DNA of 64,000 nucleotides from an uncultured bacterium (GTDB taxonomy: Bacteria > Bipolaricaulota > Bipolaricaulia > RBG-16-55-9 > DRJF01). The position numbers and the translations under genes are program-made. Position 1 is the first letter of the stretch, and the number at the start of each line of letters is the position of its first letter. The stretch lies in assembly GCA_913053845.1 (NCBI GenBank), contig CAJXGD010000001.1, positions 32,711-96,710 of the forward strand, written 5' to 3'. Of this stretch, positions 7,903 through 16,270 are shown one piece after another. Under the pieces are notes generated by a model. That model had not been told where the DNA came from and ran no database searches. It worked only from the letters and a program-made list of their open reading frames with translations.

Positions 7903-9609
7903 ATGACTGCTCTGCTTGCGGTGTACACGGCGAGCTTGGTGGGGAGCAGATGGGGGGCCAAATCGCATCCGCAGCAGCTCTACCTGGCCCTGCTGGCCCT
8001 GCCGCTGCTCTTGAGCCTGACCCTGGGGATAGCGCCCCGCTTCATCGGCTTGCTGTTGGGGCTGGCCCTGATCCGGCTGATCGTCCGCCTGGGCCGAGGG
8101 CGTCCCGCTCCCCTACAAGAGGGGTTCGGCCTCTTGGGACTGGCGCTCGCCGGAGTAATAGCTTTTCAGTTTGGCTTTCGTATCGAGCAGATCACCAACC
8201 CTTGGGGGGGAGTTTTCGCCTTAGGCGCGCTCAGCCTGCCGCTTACCGTTCTCTGGACGATAACCATGGGCCGCGCTTTAGGACTGCTCAGCTTGCTTGA
8301 CCGCAGCGGACGCCTGCTCACCCAGGTCCTACTGGTGGCGCTGAGCGCCCTACTGGTGGTCGAGCTGCTGCAGCGCACCCAAGTGGGGCCGGCACCGCTG
8401 GCGCTGGGGTTAAGCCTGTTGGGCTTCCTGCTGGGCAGTTGGCGCCGGCCGCAGGCGCTGAGCTCGCTGAGCAACGAGCTGGGCTTTTGTCTGGCTCTGC
8501 TCTCGATCGGCGGCCTGATCAAGGTCAGCACCTCCTTGGCCCTGCTCAGCCCGCTGTTGGCCTTGGGACTACCGCTCTTAAGCAGCCAGCTGGCCATCGT
8601 GGCCCCGGCCGGCTGGCACTGGCCCACGGCCCAACTGCTACGCTCTCGCTTGGCTTGGCGGGGGCACCGCTGGCACCTCTCGGCGCTGTTGCTCTATTTT
8701 GGCAGCTCATCGCTGGCCCTGCTGCTGGCCGCTCTGGCCCATCCGACCCATCCCTACCTGCTGGGCGCTGGGCTGTTGCTGATACTGATGACCTCTCTCT
8801 TGGCCATTCAACCCGGCCTGCTCTGCCGGCCGGCCCTACGCTTTAGCGGTGCCAGGCGGATTGAGCTCTTCGGCGTGCCGCTGGACCGAGTGGGACTGGA
8901 GCAGGCAGCCGCGCGGCTGCTCGGTTGGATCAGAGAGGGCAGGGGGCCTCATCTGGTGGCCACCCCGGATACACCGACGCTGATGCGCGCCGGCAGGAAT
9001 CTGGCCCTCCAGAACGCCTATCGCCAGGCCTCACTGGTGACCGCCGATGGGACGGGCATACTCTGGGCAGCGCGGCTGCTAGGAGCCAGGCTGCCTCAGC
9101 GGGTCACCGGCATTGATCTGATCGAGACGGTTTGTCGCCAGGCAAGCGTGGCCTTCAACAGAGGGGATTTCAGGCGCTGTCGACTCTTTCTCTTGGGAGC
9201 CCGGCCGGGCGTGGCCGCCGAGGCGGCGGCGCGGTTAGGCAAACGCTATCCCGGCGTCCAGATCGTGGGCACCTGCCACGGCTACTTCAGAGCCGCAGAG
9301 ACCGAGGCCCTCTTGCAGGAGATACGCGGGACCGCTCCGGATATCCTGCTGGTGGGCCTGGGAGTGCCACGGCAGGAGCTCTGGATGGTAGCCCACCGCG
9401 ATCAACTGTCCACGCCGGTGCTCATAGGCGTGGGAGGCAGTTTCGACGTTTTGTCGGGGCGGCTGTGCCGGGCGCCCCGCAGTTGGCAAAAACTGGGGCT
9501 CGAATGGCTCTATCGCCTGATCGCTCAGCCCCGGCGCCTGCTGCGCCTCTGGCCGCTGCCGCTCTTCTTGGGGCGCCTGCTGCTGGGGCTCTTACGGATG
9601 CTGCTCTGA
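7903..9609 (+). CDS. WecA-like (degenerate) / WecG-TagA glycosyltransferase fusion
   Basis: 568 residues in two parts. The C-terminal part (about 310-560) is a WecG/TagA/CpsF glycosyltransferase with VATPDTPT, VTADGTGILWA (catalytic-type Asp), LGARPGV and GVPRQELW (Gln) motifs; the family adds an N-acetylhexosamine to undecaprenyl-PP-GlcNAc. The N-terminal part (1-300) has about ten hydrophobic segments laid out like WecA/TagO: ITNPWGG (97-103), SLPLTVLW (111-118), a segment at 123-135, a LGSW...LSNELG segment (178-194), LPLLSS (223-228) and GHRWHLSALLLY. The catalytic Asp/Asn residues expected in NxxNLxDGxDG, GDxGS and PxxDT are replaced. It may be a membrane anchor or lipid-substrate receptor. 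The last 85 bp overlap lon. Confidence 0.85.
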   Translation: MTALLAVYTASLVGSRWGAKSHPQQLYLALLALPLLLSLTLGIAPRFIGLLLGLALIRLIVRLGRGRPAPLQEGFGLLGLALAGVIAFQFGFRIEQITNPWGGVFALGALSLPLTVLWTITMGRALGLLSLLDRSGRLLTQVLLVALSALLVVELLQRTQVGPAPLALGLSLLGFLLGSWRRPQALSSLSNELGFCLALLSIGGLIKVSTSLALLSPLLALGLPLLSSQLAIVAPAGWHWPTAQLLRSRLAWRGHRWHLSALLLYFGSSSLALLLAALAHPTHPYLLGAGLLLILMTSLLAIQPGLLCRPALRFSGARRIELFGVPLDRVGLEQAAARLLGWIREGRGPHLVATPDTPTLMRAGRNLALQNAYRQASLVTADGTGILWAARLLGARLPQRVTGIDLIETVCRQASVAFNRGDFRRCRLFLLGARPGVAAEAAARLGKRYPGVQIVGTCHGYFRAAETEALLQEIRGTAPDILLVGLGVPRQELWMVAHRDQLSTPVLIGVGGSFDVLSGRLCRAPRSWQKLGLEWLYRLIAQPRRLLRLWPLPLFLGRLLLGLLRMLL

Positions 9610-12026
9610 GCGGCTAGCTGCCTCTCCGGCAGCGCTAGCCGCAGCACTTCGGAGATATTGTCCACCAGCTTGAACTGCAAATCGGCCTTGATCGTGGCGG
9701 CCACCTCCTCCAGATCACCCTCATTGTGGCGGGGCAGGATGATGGTCTTGATCCCGGCGCGATGGGCAGCCAGTACCTTCTCCCGGATGCCGCCGACGGG
9801 CAACACCACACCCCGCAAGGTGATCTCGCCGGTCATGGCCAGCTCCGGCAGCACCGGAGCATCGCTCCAGAGTGAGGCCAGTGCGATGGCGATGGTCACC
9901 CCGGCTGAGGGCCCGTCCTTGGGGATGGCTCCGGCGGGCACGTGGATGTGAATATCCCAGCGTTCAAATGATCCGGGGTCCAGGTCCAACCGCTCGGCCT
10001 GAGAGCGTAGGTAGCTGAGCGCCGTCTGCGCCGATTCTTTCATCACATCGCCCAGCTGACCGGTGAGCAAGAGGTGCCCCTTGCCGCGCATCCTTGTCGC
10101 CTCGACGAAGATGATCTCCCCGCCCACCGGGGTCCAGGCCAAGCCGATGGCCACCCCAGAGGGCTCGGTCCGCTCGGCCAGCTCCCGGAAGTAGCGGCGC
10201 GGCCCCAGCCAGGCGACTACCTGGGCCGGGGTGATCTGTCTGGCCAGCCGCTTGCCCTTGCCCCGCACCAGTGCGGTGGCCTGTTTGCGACAGACGGTGG
10301 CAATCTCCCGCTCTAAGTTGCGCACCCCGGCCTCGCGGGTATACTCGCGGATGACCTTGAGCAGCGCCTCTTCCTCAAAGCGCGCCTGATTGCGCCGCAG
10401 CCCATGCCCCTTGATCTGGCGCGGCACCAGATAGCGCTTGGCGATTTGCAGCTTCTCTTCTTCTGAGTAGCCCGGCAGCTCCAGCAGCTCCACCCGATCG
10501 AGCAGAGCCGGCGGGATGGGGCTAGTGATGTTGGCCGTGGCGATGAAGAGCACCCGCGAGAGATCGAACGGCTGATCTATATAGTGATCCTCGAAGCTGT
10601 TGTTCTGCTCCGGGTCGAGCACCTCCAGCAGCGCCGCTGCCGGATCGCCCATGAAATCCGAGCGCAGCTTATCTATCTCATCGAGCATGAAGACCGGATT
10701 ATTGGCGCCGACCCGCTTGAGCCCCTGGATGATCCGTCCGGGCAAAGCGCCGATATAAGTACGGCGATGGCCGCGAATCTCGGCCTCGTCACGCATCCCG
10801 CCCAGCGAGATGCGCACGAACTTGCGGCCCAGCGCCCGCGCGATAGATTGTCCCAGCGAGGTCTTGCCCACCCCCGGCGGTCCCACCAGACAGAGAATAG
10901 GACTCTTCAAATCTTTTTTGAGCTGCAAGACTGCCAGATACTCCATCAAGCGCTCTTTGATCTTGACCAAATCGAAATGATCTTCGTTGAGTATCCGTTC
11001 GGCGCGATCCAGATCGAGCTTATCACGGGTGCTCTTGGACCAAGGCAGCTCGATCAGCCATTCTAGGTAGGTGCGCGCCACGGTATACTCCGCCGAGCCC
11101 GGATATATCTCACTCAGTCGCTCCAGCTCTCTCAGGGCGTCCTTCTCGACTTTAGCGGGCATCTTAACCCGCAGCAAGCGCTGGCGTAGCTCGATGATCT
11201 CAGGGTTATCTTCCTCACCCAACTCGTGGCGGATGGCCGAGAGCTGCTCGCGCAGGTAGCGTTCGCGCATCCCCTTTTCGATCTCACCTTTGACCTGGGT
11301 ATGGATCTTGGAGCCCAGCTCCAAGATCTCGGTCTGCTCTTCGAGGAAGCGCAATAGCAGCATCAGCCGCTCTTTGACGTTGAGCGTCTCTAGGATATAC
11401 TGCTTATCCTCGCTGTCCAAATCGAGGTGATGGGCGATGAAATCGGCCAATTGCCCCGGGTCCTCGAAGGAAGAGAGCGCCAGCTGCAGGGCGCCGGCCT
11501 GGGCCGGCACCAACTGGGTCACCCGCTGGAACTGGGTCGAGACCTGCTTAGTCAGCGCCTCCAGCTCTATATCGTACTCCAACTCCGACTCCAGCGGCTG
11601 TAGGTTCACGATCAGGTAAGGTTGCTGCTGCGCGACTCCGGTGACCTGGAAGCGGCTAACACCTTGGACGATGAGCAGTGCTGTCCCATTAGGATACTTG
11701 ATCATGCGCAGCACGCGGCAGATGGTGCCCACCTGATAAAGATCGTCGGGCTGGGGCTTGTCAATCGTACCGTCTTGCTGGGTGAGGGCACCGATCAACC
11801 GATCACCGGAGGTGGCGGCGTCAATGGCCAGTAGCGAGGATTTGCGACCCACTGAGAGCGGCAGGGCAGCCTGGGGAAAGACCACAGCGTTGCGCAAGGG
11901 CAAGATAGGCAACTGCTGAGGAAACTGCTCCTGTTGGATCTCAATTGCCTGCTCGGAGTGATTGCCCTCCTGTGCTTCAGGGTGAATATTTTGGACGATA
12001 GTCTTCTCTTCGCTTGAGTCGCTCAT
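9525..12026 (-). CDS. lon: ATP-dependent protease Lon
   Basis: Cytosolic AAA+ serine protease for damaged proteins, 833 residues. It has the N-terminal LON domain, Walker A GPPGVGKTS, Walker B FMLDEIDK, and a Ser-Lys protease dyad (KDGPSAGVT and GGIREKVLAAHRAG). The ATG at 12026 overlaps the hsp20 stop as ATGA; the open frame upstream is antisense-free but inside hsp20. The C-terminus carries a basic Ser/Arg/Lys tail of about 25 residues encoded opposite the end of the glycosyltransferase gene, an 85-bp convergent overlap. The hsp20-lon pair is a protein-quality-control operon. Confidence 0.96.
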   Translation of the reverse strand: MSDSSEEKTIVQNIHPEAQEGNHSEQAIEIQQEQFPQQLPILPLRNAVVFPQAALPLSVGRKSSLLAIDAATSGDRLIGALTQQDGTIDKPQPDDLYQVGTICRVLRMIKYPNGTALLIVQGVSRFQVTGVAQQQPYLIVNLQPLESELEYDIELEALTKQVSTQFQRVTQLVPAQAGALQLALSSFEDPGQLADFIAHHLDLDSEDKQYILETLNVKERLMLLLRFLEEQTEILELGSKIHTQVKGEIEKGMRERYLREQLSAIRHELGEEDNPEIIELRQRLLRVKMPAKVEKDALRELERLSEIYPGSAEYTVARTYLEWLIELPWSKSTRDKLDLDRAERILNEDHFDLVKIKERLMEYLAVLQLKKDLKSPILCLVGPPGVGKTSLGQSIARALGRKFVRISLGGMRDEAEIRGHRRTYIGALPGRIIQGLKRVGANNPVFMLDEIDKLRSDFMGDPAAALLEVLDPEQNNSFEDHYIDQPFDLSRVLFIATANITSPIPPALLDRVELLELPGYSEEEKLQIAKRYLVPRQIKGHGLRRNQARFEEEALLKVIREYTREAGVRNLEREIATVCRKQATALVRGKGKRLARQITPAQVVAWLGPRRYFRELAERTEPSGVAIGLAWTPVGGEIIFVEATRMRGKGHLLLTGQLGDVMKESAQTALSYLRSQAERLDLDPGSFERWDIHIHVPAGAIPKDGPSAGVTIAIALASLWSDAPVLPELAMTGEITLRGVVLPVGGIREKVLAAHRAGIKTIILPRHNEGDLEEVAATIKADLQFKLVDNISEVLRLALPERQLAAQSSIRKSPSSRRPKKSGSGQRRSRRRG

Positions 12027-12388
12027 CGCGCTTTGGGTAGCACCACCTTGAGTAACCCCTCCCGACACCGGGCGGAGATCGCCTGGCGCTCTATGGGCAG
12101 CGCAAAGCGAATCTCCTTGCGGAAGGGGCCGTAGTTGATCTCCAGCTGAGCGTAGCGTACCGAGGCCGGTTTGGCCGGATCGGAGCGTTCACCAGACAGG
12201 GTCAGCGTATCGTGCAAGAAACGGATCTGAAGCGCCTTATGGTCCACCCCGGCGAGCTCCAGGGTGACCACAAAGGCCTCCTCGGTCTCATAGACATCGG
12301 TGGGCGGGCTCCAGTCCAGCCCTGACGCCGCACCGGTACGAAAGGCCAGCGTATGATTAAATTGATAGAGGTCGGTTAAGAAGTGCAT
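12023..12388 (-). CDS. Small heat-shock protein (Hsp20/alpha-crystallin)
   Basis: ATP-independent holdase of 121 residues. The alpha-crystallin domain shows PPTDVYETEEAFVVTLELAG near residue 30 and the closing GLLKVVLPK segment. ATG at 12388 has AGGGAG about 11 nt upstream; an in-frame GTG at 12400 lies too close to that site. The TTGACG/TAAAAT promoter upstream drives hsp20 and lon. No CIRCE or other heat-shock operator is visible. Confidence 0.9.
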   Translation of the reverse strand: MHFLTDLYQFNHTLAFRTGAASGLDWSPPTDVYETEEAFVVTLELAGVDHKALQIRFLHDTLTLSGERSDPAKPASVRYAQLEINYGPFRKEIRFALPIERQAISARCREGLLKVVLPKAR

Positions 12389-12425
12389 TGAGCCATTCAC
12401 TCCCTGCTAGTTACAAGCCGCGACC

Positions 12426-12454
12426 ATTTTAGTCGCTCGGCCGGCGGGCGTCAA
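12426..12454 (-). promoter_or_regulatory. Promoter of hsp20-lon
   Basis: Minus-strand TTGACG (12449-12454) and TAAAAT (12426-12431) with a 17-bp spacer, about 38 bp before the ATG. Confidence 0.75.
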
Positions 12455-12492
12455 GATGTTTCGACCAAATTTTCACAGAGCGGTCACAGACT

Positions 12493-12520
12493 TTGCATCG
12501 CGCCGGGCATAGGATACAAT
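12493..12520 (+). promoter_or_regulatory. Promoter of htrA
   Basis: TTGCAT (12493-12498) and TACAAT (12515-12520), 16-bp spacer, divergent from the hsp20-lon promoter. Confidence 0.65.
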
Positions 12521-12587
12521 ATCTGTCTCGGTAGCAGAGAGAGATATTGGCACTATAGAATCAAAGCAAGAATCAAAGGAGGTCTTG

Positions 12588-14144
12588 ATGATGAAACGCA
12601 GTTGGCTGATTTCGCTCATGCTGCTGTTCGCCTTGATCCTGGGAACGACGCTGGGTGTTTATTGGTTGGGCCTACAGGCGCATCCGCCGGCCCTGCAAAC
12701 GCCGACGGCCGAGGCTGCCCCTCCGGCAGCGGTCTCCCCAGTCTCCAGCCCGCAGCAGAGGACCCCGCCGGCTTCCCCCACCACGACGCTCAACGACACG
12801 CGGGAGAACACCATCACCCGCGCGGTCCAAGAGGTGGGTCCCTCGGTGGTGCGCATCGAGGTGGCTGGCTTGAGGCGGACCAACCAGAACCAGTTTTTCG
12901 GCAATAACTTCTTCAACACTCCCCAACAGGAGCAACCATTTCAGGCATTAGGCTCCGGCTTTGTGATCGCCTATCGGGGCCAGAGGTACATAGTGACCAA
13001 CCATCATGTGATCGCCGATGCCAAGCAGATCCAGATCACCACCCCGCAAGGCAGGAAATTTGACGCCAAGGTGATCGGCAGCGATACCACGATGGACATC
13101 GCCGTGCTCCGGCCGGAGGGGAGCGGCTTCGATCTGGCGCCACTGACTTTGGGCGACTCGAATCAGGCGATGATCGGCGAGTGGGCTATCGCGCTGGGCA
13201 ACCCCGAAGGGCTACAAAATAGCGTCACTGTGGGGGTGGTCAGCGCACTGCACCGCAGCATTCGCAAGCCCGATGGCAACGGCAACTTCCGTGATCTGAT
13301 CCAGACCGACGCGGCGATCAATCCCGGCAACTCCGGTGGACCGCTGGTGGACGCTACCGGCAAGGTCATCGGAGTCAATGTGGCCATCATTCGCCAGGTC
13401 CAGGGCATACCGTTAGAGGGGCTCAACTTCGCCATCGCCATCAATGATGTGAAGCAGATCCTGCCCCAACTGATCGAGCGGGGCAAGTTTCAACGGGCTT
13501 TCCTAGGCATTACCATGCAACCGGTCACTCCTGACCTGGCCCAGCATTTTGGCGTGTCACCCAACCGAGGCGTGCTGATTGACGATGTCCTGTCGGACAC
13601 TCCGGCAGCCCGGGCCGGTCTGAAACCCGGCGACGTCATCGAAAGCGTCGGTGGTCAGCCGGTGGCTAGCCCCAAAGATCTGCAGAGCAAGATCACCTTC
13701 CGTCCGGTGGGCTCTCAGGTGACCATCGGGCTGATCCGCGATGGCCGGCCGCTGAGCGTTACGGTCACCTTGATGGCCAAACCGGCCAAACTGGCTCAGG
13801 CAGGTGTCCAACCGCGGACGGCCCCGGCCCAGCCTTCAGGCACGGCAGCCCTGGAACGGGACGGGATCACCGTGGCCGACTTGACCCCGGAACTAGCCCA
13901 GCAGTTTGGAATTTCTGCTGTGCAAGGGGTAGTGATCATTAAGGTCAAATCCAGCAGCGTGGCCGCCTTGGCCGGCCTCAGGCCGGGTGACCGGGTGCTG
14001 GAGATCAACCGGACACCTCTCCGTACGGTGAGCGACTGGAACCGGCAAATCCAGAAAACTCCCAAGGGGGAAGGCCTATTTCTCACCATTCAGCAGCGGG
14101 GCTCGCCCTACCGCATCTACCTGACCCTGCAATCGAGTCATTAA
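12588..14144 (+). CDS. htrA: HtrA/DegP-type serine protease with two PDZ domains
   Basis: Envelope quality-control protease, 518 residues. An N-terminal hydrophobic signal/anchor (about 5-25) leads to a Pro/Ala/Ser linker, then a trypsin-like domain with the triad His (VTNHHVIAD), Asp (TTMDIAVLR) and Ser (NPGNSGGPL). Two PDZ domains follow (from about 290 and 420; GVLIDDV and GVVIIKV carboxylate-binding loops). AAAGGAGG precedes the start; ATG at 12588 is best spaced, with TTG at 12585 and ATG at 12591 as options. Divergent from hsp20-lon, so this locus combines cytosolic and envelope stress functions. Confidence 0.95.
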   Translation: MMKRSWLISLMLLFALILGTTLGVYWLGLQAHPPALQTPTAEAAPPAAVSPVSSPQQRTPPASPTTTLNDTRENTITRAVQEVGPSVVRIEVAGLRRTNQNQFFGNNFFNTPQQEQPFQALGSGFVIAYRGQRYIVTNHHVIADAKQIQITTPQGRKFDAKVIGSDTTMDIAVLRPEGSGFDLAPLTLGDSNQAMIGEWAIALGNPEGLQNSVTVGVVSALHRSIRKPDGNGNFRDLIQTDAAINPGNSGGPLVDATGKVIGVNVAIIRQVQGIPLEGLNFAIAINDVKQILPQLIERGKFQRAFLGITMQPVTPDLAQHFGVSPNRGVLIDDVLSDTPAARAGLKPGDVIESVGGQPVASPKDLQSKITFRPVGSQVTIGLIRDGRPLSVTVTLMAKPAKLAQAGVQPRTAPAQPSGTAALERDGITVADLTPELAQQFGISAVQGVVIIKVKSSSVAALAGLRPGDRVLEINRTPLRTVSDWNRQIQKTPKGEGLFLTIQQRGSPYRIYLTLQSSH

Positions 14145-14172
14145 TTTGCACTTGAGCGTGAGCTACAGCAGA

Positions 14173-14215
14173 CGCGCGAGCCGATCCCCAAGTCGCTAGG
14201 GGGCCGGCTCGCGTG
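14173..14215 (+). terminator. Hairpin after htrA
   Basis: Arms 14173-14189 and 14199-14215 pair almost fully (GCGAGCCG..CCCC with GGGG..CGGCTCGC) around a 9-nt loop, 29 bp after the htrA stop. No U-run follows, but position and strength suit a transcription end. Confidence 0.6.
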
Positions 14216-14447
14216 CCTGTGATCCCTGATGCCCGAATTTGGCATCCCGGGACGGAACTCGCTAAGATAAGCCAGAAGGGGTTATAGGTTAAGATTGAAA
14301 TTGAGAGGGATGGTGAAGGTCAAGCTCCTTTAATAACTCGACAAGCAGAAGAACCAAGCCTCGCGGACGAGCCGAAGCTATAAGAACATCTAACTGCCTT
14401 GGCGTTTTCCTGCAAGAGAGCCAAAGGCAAACTGCTGAATTAACCCC
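14216..14447. other. Intergenic stretch without a recognised gene
   Basis: No convincing reading frame. A short hairpin (14228-14233 with 14241-14246) is followed by purine-rich sequence that looks unlike the surrounding coding DNA and could hold a structured RNA, but I cannot match it to a known family. Confidence 0.4.
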
Positions 14448-14523
14448 TGGTGGAGACGAGCGGACTCGAACCGCCGACCCCCTGCTTGCAAAGCAGGTGC
14501 TCTCCCGACTGAGCTACGTCCCC
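14448..14523 (-). tRNA. tRNA-Ala (anticodon UGC)
   Basis: Cloverleaf with acceptor GGGGACG/CGTCTCC, anticodon loop TTTGCAA and T-loop TTCGAGT; CCA is encoded. It follows tRNA-Ile by 9 nt on the same strand. Confidence 0.95.
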
Positions 14524-14532
14524 AAAAAGGGG

Positions 14533-14604
<72 letters not shown>

Positions 14605-14631
14605 CTAGCTGGTATTTCCTCTTCCGCGCTC

Positions 14632-14660
14632 AGTGTAGCGCCTGGGCCACGAGCTGTCAA
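14632..14660 (-). promoter_or_regulatory. Promoter of the tRNA-Ile/tRNA-Ala pair
   Basis: Minus-strand TTGACA (14655-14660) and TACACT (14632-14637), 17-bp spacer. Confidence 0.75.
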
Positions 14661-14685
14661 ACTTCCAGCCCGGTCGAGCGGAGAG

Positions 14686-14715
14686 TTGCCGACGGCCCGG
14701 CCCATCGGCTACCCT
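14686..14715 (+). promoter_or_regulatory. Possible promoter of the cyclase-family gene
   Basis: TTGCCG (14686-14691) and TACCCT (14710-14715), 18-bp spacer; the -10 is weak. Confidence 0.4.
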
Positions 14716-14736
14716 GAAGGTCAGGAGGAGATCACC

Positions 14737-15366
14737 ATGAGGCTCTATGACATCTCCCGGACTCTCGCCTCCGGCATCGCCGTCTGGCCCGGTGATGCCG
14801 CCTTCCGGCGCGAGTTTGCCATGCAGATGCAGCGGGGCGACTCCTGTAATGTGGGCACGGTCACCATGAGCGTCCACACCGGCAGCCATAGCGATGCGCC
14901 CCGCCACTTTGATCCGGACGGCCTGGATATCAGTCAGGTGCCCTTGGAAAAGTACCTCGGCCCGGCCACGGTGATCGAGATTCCCGCCCAGGCCGATCGC
15001 ATCGAGGTGCAGCTCTTGGCAGGCCTGGAACCGGACAAATTGCGGCGGGTGCTCTTCAAGACTCGGGCCAGCGAGCTACCTAGCGCTGAGTGGGATGAAT
15101 CGTTCGTCTATCTGGCACTGGAGACTGCGGAGCTGTTGGGCCAAGCCGGCACCCTGCTGGTAGGGCTGGACTCGCCCTCGGTTGATCCATTCAGCAGCAA
15201 GACTCTGACGACACATAAGCTCCTGTTGCGCGCCGGGATCGCCATCTTGGAAGGGCTTTATCTGCAAGAGGTCCCTCCTGGCGAATACGAGCTGATCGCG
15301 CTGCCGCTCAAGCTGCAAGGGTTCGATGGCTCCCCGGTGCGCGCCGTCCTGCGCAGCTGCCCTTAA
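14737..15366 (+). CDS. Cyclase-family metal hydrolase (kynurenine formamidase-like)
   Basis: 209-residue member of the cyclase/kynurenine formamidase superfamily, metal-dependent amide hydrolases. The MRLYDISRTL start, the metal-binding HTGSHSDAPRHF segment (about residues 47-58), GLDSPSVDPF and the closing EGLYLQEVPPGEYELIALP are typical. ATG at 14737 has AGGAGGAG about 7 nt upstream; the open frame begins earlier inside tRNA-Ile. No tryptophan-catabolic neighbours, so the substrate is unknown. Confidence 0.85.
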   Translation: MRLYDISRTLASGIAVWPGDAAFRREFAMQMQRGDSCNVGTVTMSVHTGSHSDAPRHFDPDGLDISQVPLEKYLGPATVIEIPAQADRIEVQLLAGLEPDKLRRVLFKTRASELPSAEWDESFVYLALETAELLGQAGTLLVGLDSPSVDPFSSKTLTTHKLLLRAGIAILEGLYLQEVPPGEYELIALPLKLQGFDGSPVRAVLRSCP

Positions 15367-15369
15367 CGC

Positions 15370-15398
15370 TTGACAAAGGAGGCGTTTGCCGCTATAAA
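15370..15398 (+). promoter_or_regulatory. Promoter of the HTH-fur pair
   Basis: TTGACA (15370-15375) and TATAAA (15393-15398), 17-bp spacer, 4 bp after the preceding stop. Confidence 0.75.
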
Positions 15399-15413
15399 CA
15401 GGCGATTTGGAGC

Positions 15414-15776
15414 GTGAACAGTCCCATGAAATTGGCTGAAGCGGACGATGAGGAGCGGCAGGTAGAGTTGGAAGTGGAGATCATCCAGCACCTATGGGAG
15501 CAGGGGACTACCACCATTGCCAAGCTCGCGGAGGAGTGGCAGCTGAGCCGTTCCTGCCTGCGTGCTGGCATAGATAAACTGGCGCAGCGACGTTGGGTCT
15601 ATCAGCTCTGGCCCTCGCCGCAAGGGCAAGATCTATCGGTCTACTCGCTAACCTCGGGGGCAATCCAGAAGCTGCGACAACTCTCAGAAGGACACGCCCG
15701 CTATCGGCTCAAGCGGCTCTGGGACGCCTTGCAGCGTGAGCAGCGTGGTTTGCCTAGCCCGATCGTCAAGCTATGA
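15414..15776 (+). CDS. Winged-helix DNA-binding protein
   Basis: A 120-residue protein with an acidic start, a helix-turn-helix (residues about 35-60: TTTIAKLAEEWQLSRSCLRA) and a wing-like strand pair before a basic C-terminal helix. It resembles MarR/ArsR-size winged-helix regulators but I cannot name the family. GTG at 15414 is the first start; ATG at 15426 is an alternative. It shares a promoter with the fur-family gene 8 bp downstream. Confidence 0.6.
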   Translation: MNSPMKLAEADDEERQVELEVEIIQHLWEQGTTTIAKLAEEWQLSRSCLRAGIDKLAQRRWVYQLWPSPQGQDLSVYSLTSGAIQKLRQLSEGHARYRLKRLWDALQREQRGLPSPIVKL

Positions 15777-15783
15777 ACAAATC

Positions 15784-16155
15784 ATGTATAGGACCAAGCA
15801 ACGCCATGCGATACTCGCCGTGCTGAGCGGGAACAGCTCTCATCCCACCGCCGAGCAGGTCTACTGCCGGATACGACGCCAGATACCTCATATCAGTCTG
15901 GCCACAGTCTATCGCAACCTCAAGCGGCTGGCCGAGGAAGGCTTGATTCTGGAGCTTAGCTTCCCAGATGAGCCCAATCACTATGATCCCTGCACCGAAC
16001 TGCACTATCACTTCCGCTGCGACCTCTGCGGTTGGATCTATGATCTAGAGAGCTCCCAGGTCCAGATAGCCCACCGGCTCAGTAGCCAAGGGTTCAGCGT
16101 GCGCGGTCAGCAGGCCGTCTTCTACGGCGCCTGCGCCAGTTGCCAGACGAAATAA
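15784..16155 (+). CDS. Fur-family metalloregulator (Fur/PerR/Zur)
   Basis: A 123-residue winged-helix repressor: DNA-binding half with HPTAEQVYCRIRR and SLATVYRNLKRLAEEGLI, then the metal half with ELHYHF and two CxxC pairs (CDLC, CASC) for structural zinc. Whether it senses Fe, Mn, Zn or peroxide cannot be decided. ATG at 15784 fits the family N-terminus; an earlier GTG at 15736 would overlap the HTH gene. A Fur-box-like dyad stands before the ZIP transporter gene downstream, suggesting that transporter is its target. Confidence 0.9.
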   Translation: MYRTKQRHAILAVLSGNSSHPTAEQVYCRIRRQIPHISLATVYRNLKRLAEEGLILELSFPDEPNHYDPCTELHYHFRCDLCGWIYDLESSQVQIAHRLSSQGFSVRGQQAVFYGACASCQTK

Positions 16156-16186
16156 CTCCCTTCAAGCCAATATTTGCTCACTAAAA

Positions 16187-16201
16187 TGATAATTATTCCT
16201 A
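16187..16201 (+). promoter_or_regulatory. Fur-type operator candidate
   Basis: TGATAATTATTCCTA matches the 7-1-7 Fur/PerR/Zur consensus fully in the left arm and partly in the right, 8 bp upstream of the ZIP gene's -35 box. Confidence 0.5.
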
Positions 16202-16209
16202 AATCCTCC

Positions 16210-16238
16210 TTGACAAAGTCGGACCGTTTTAGTATGCT
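16210..16238 (+). promoter_or_regulatory. Promoter of the ZIP transporter
   Basis: Perfect TTGACA (16210-16215), 17-bp spacer and TATGCT (16233-16238). Confidence 0.75.
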
Positions 16239-16270
16239 TTTTGCCAACCAGGCTATTCACAAGGAGGAAG

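Noticed and set aside
12027..12068. Longer Lon N-terminus starting at 12068
   Set aside because: It would lie wholly inside hsp20; the ATGA junction at 12023-12026 is the usual coupling in this genome.
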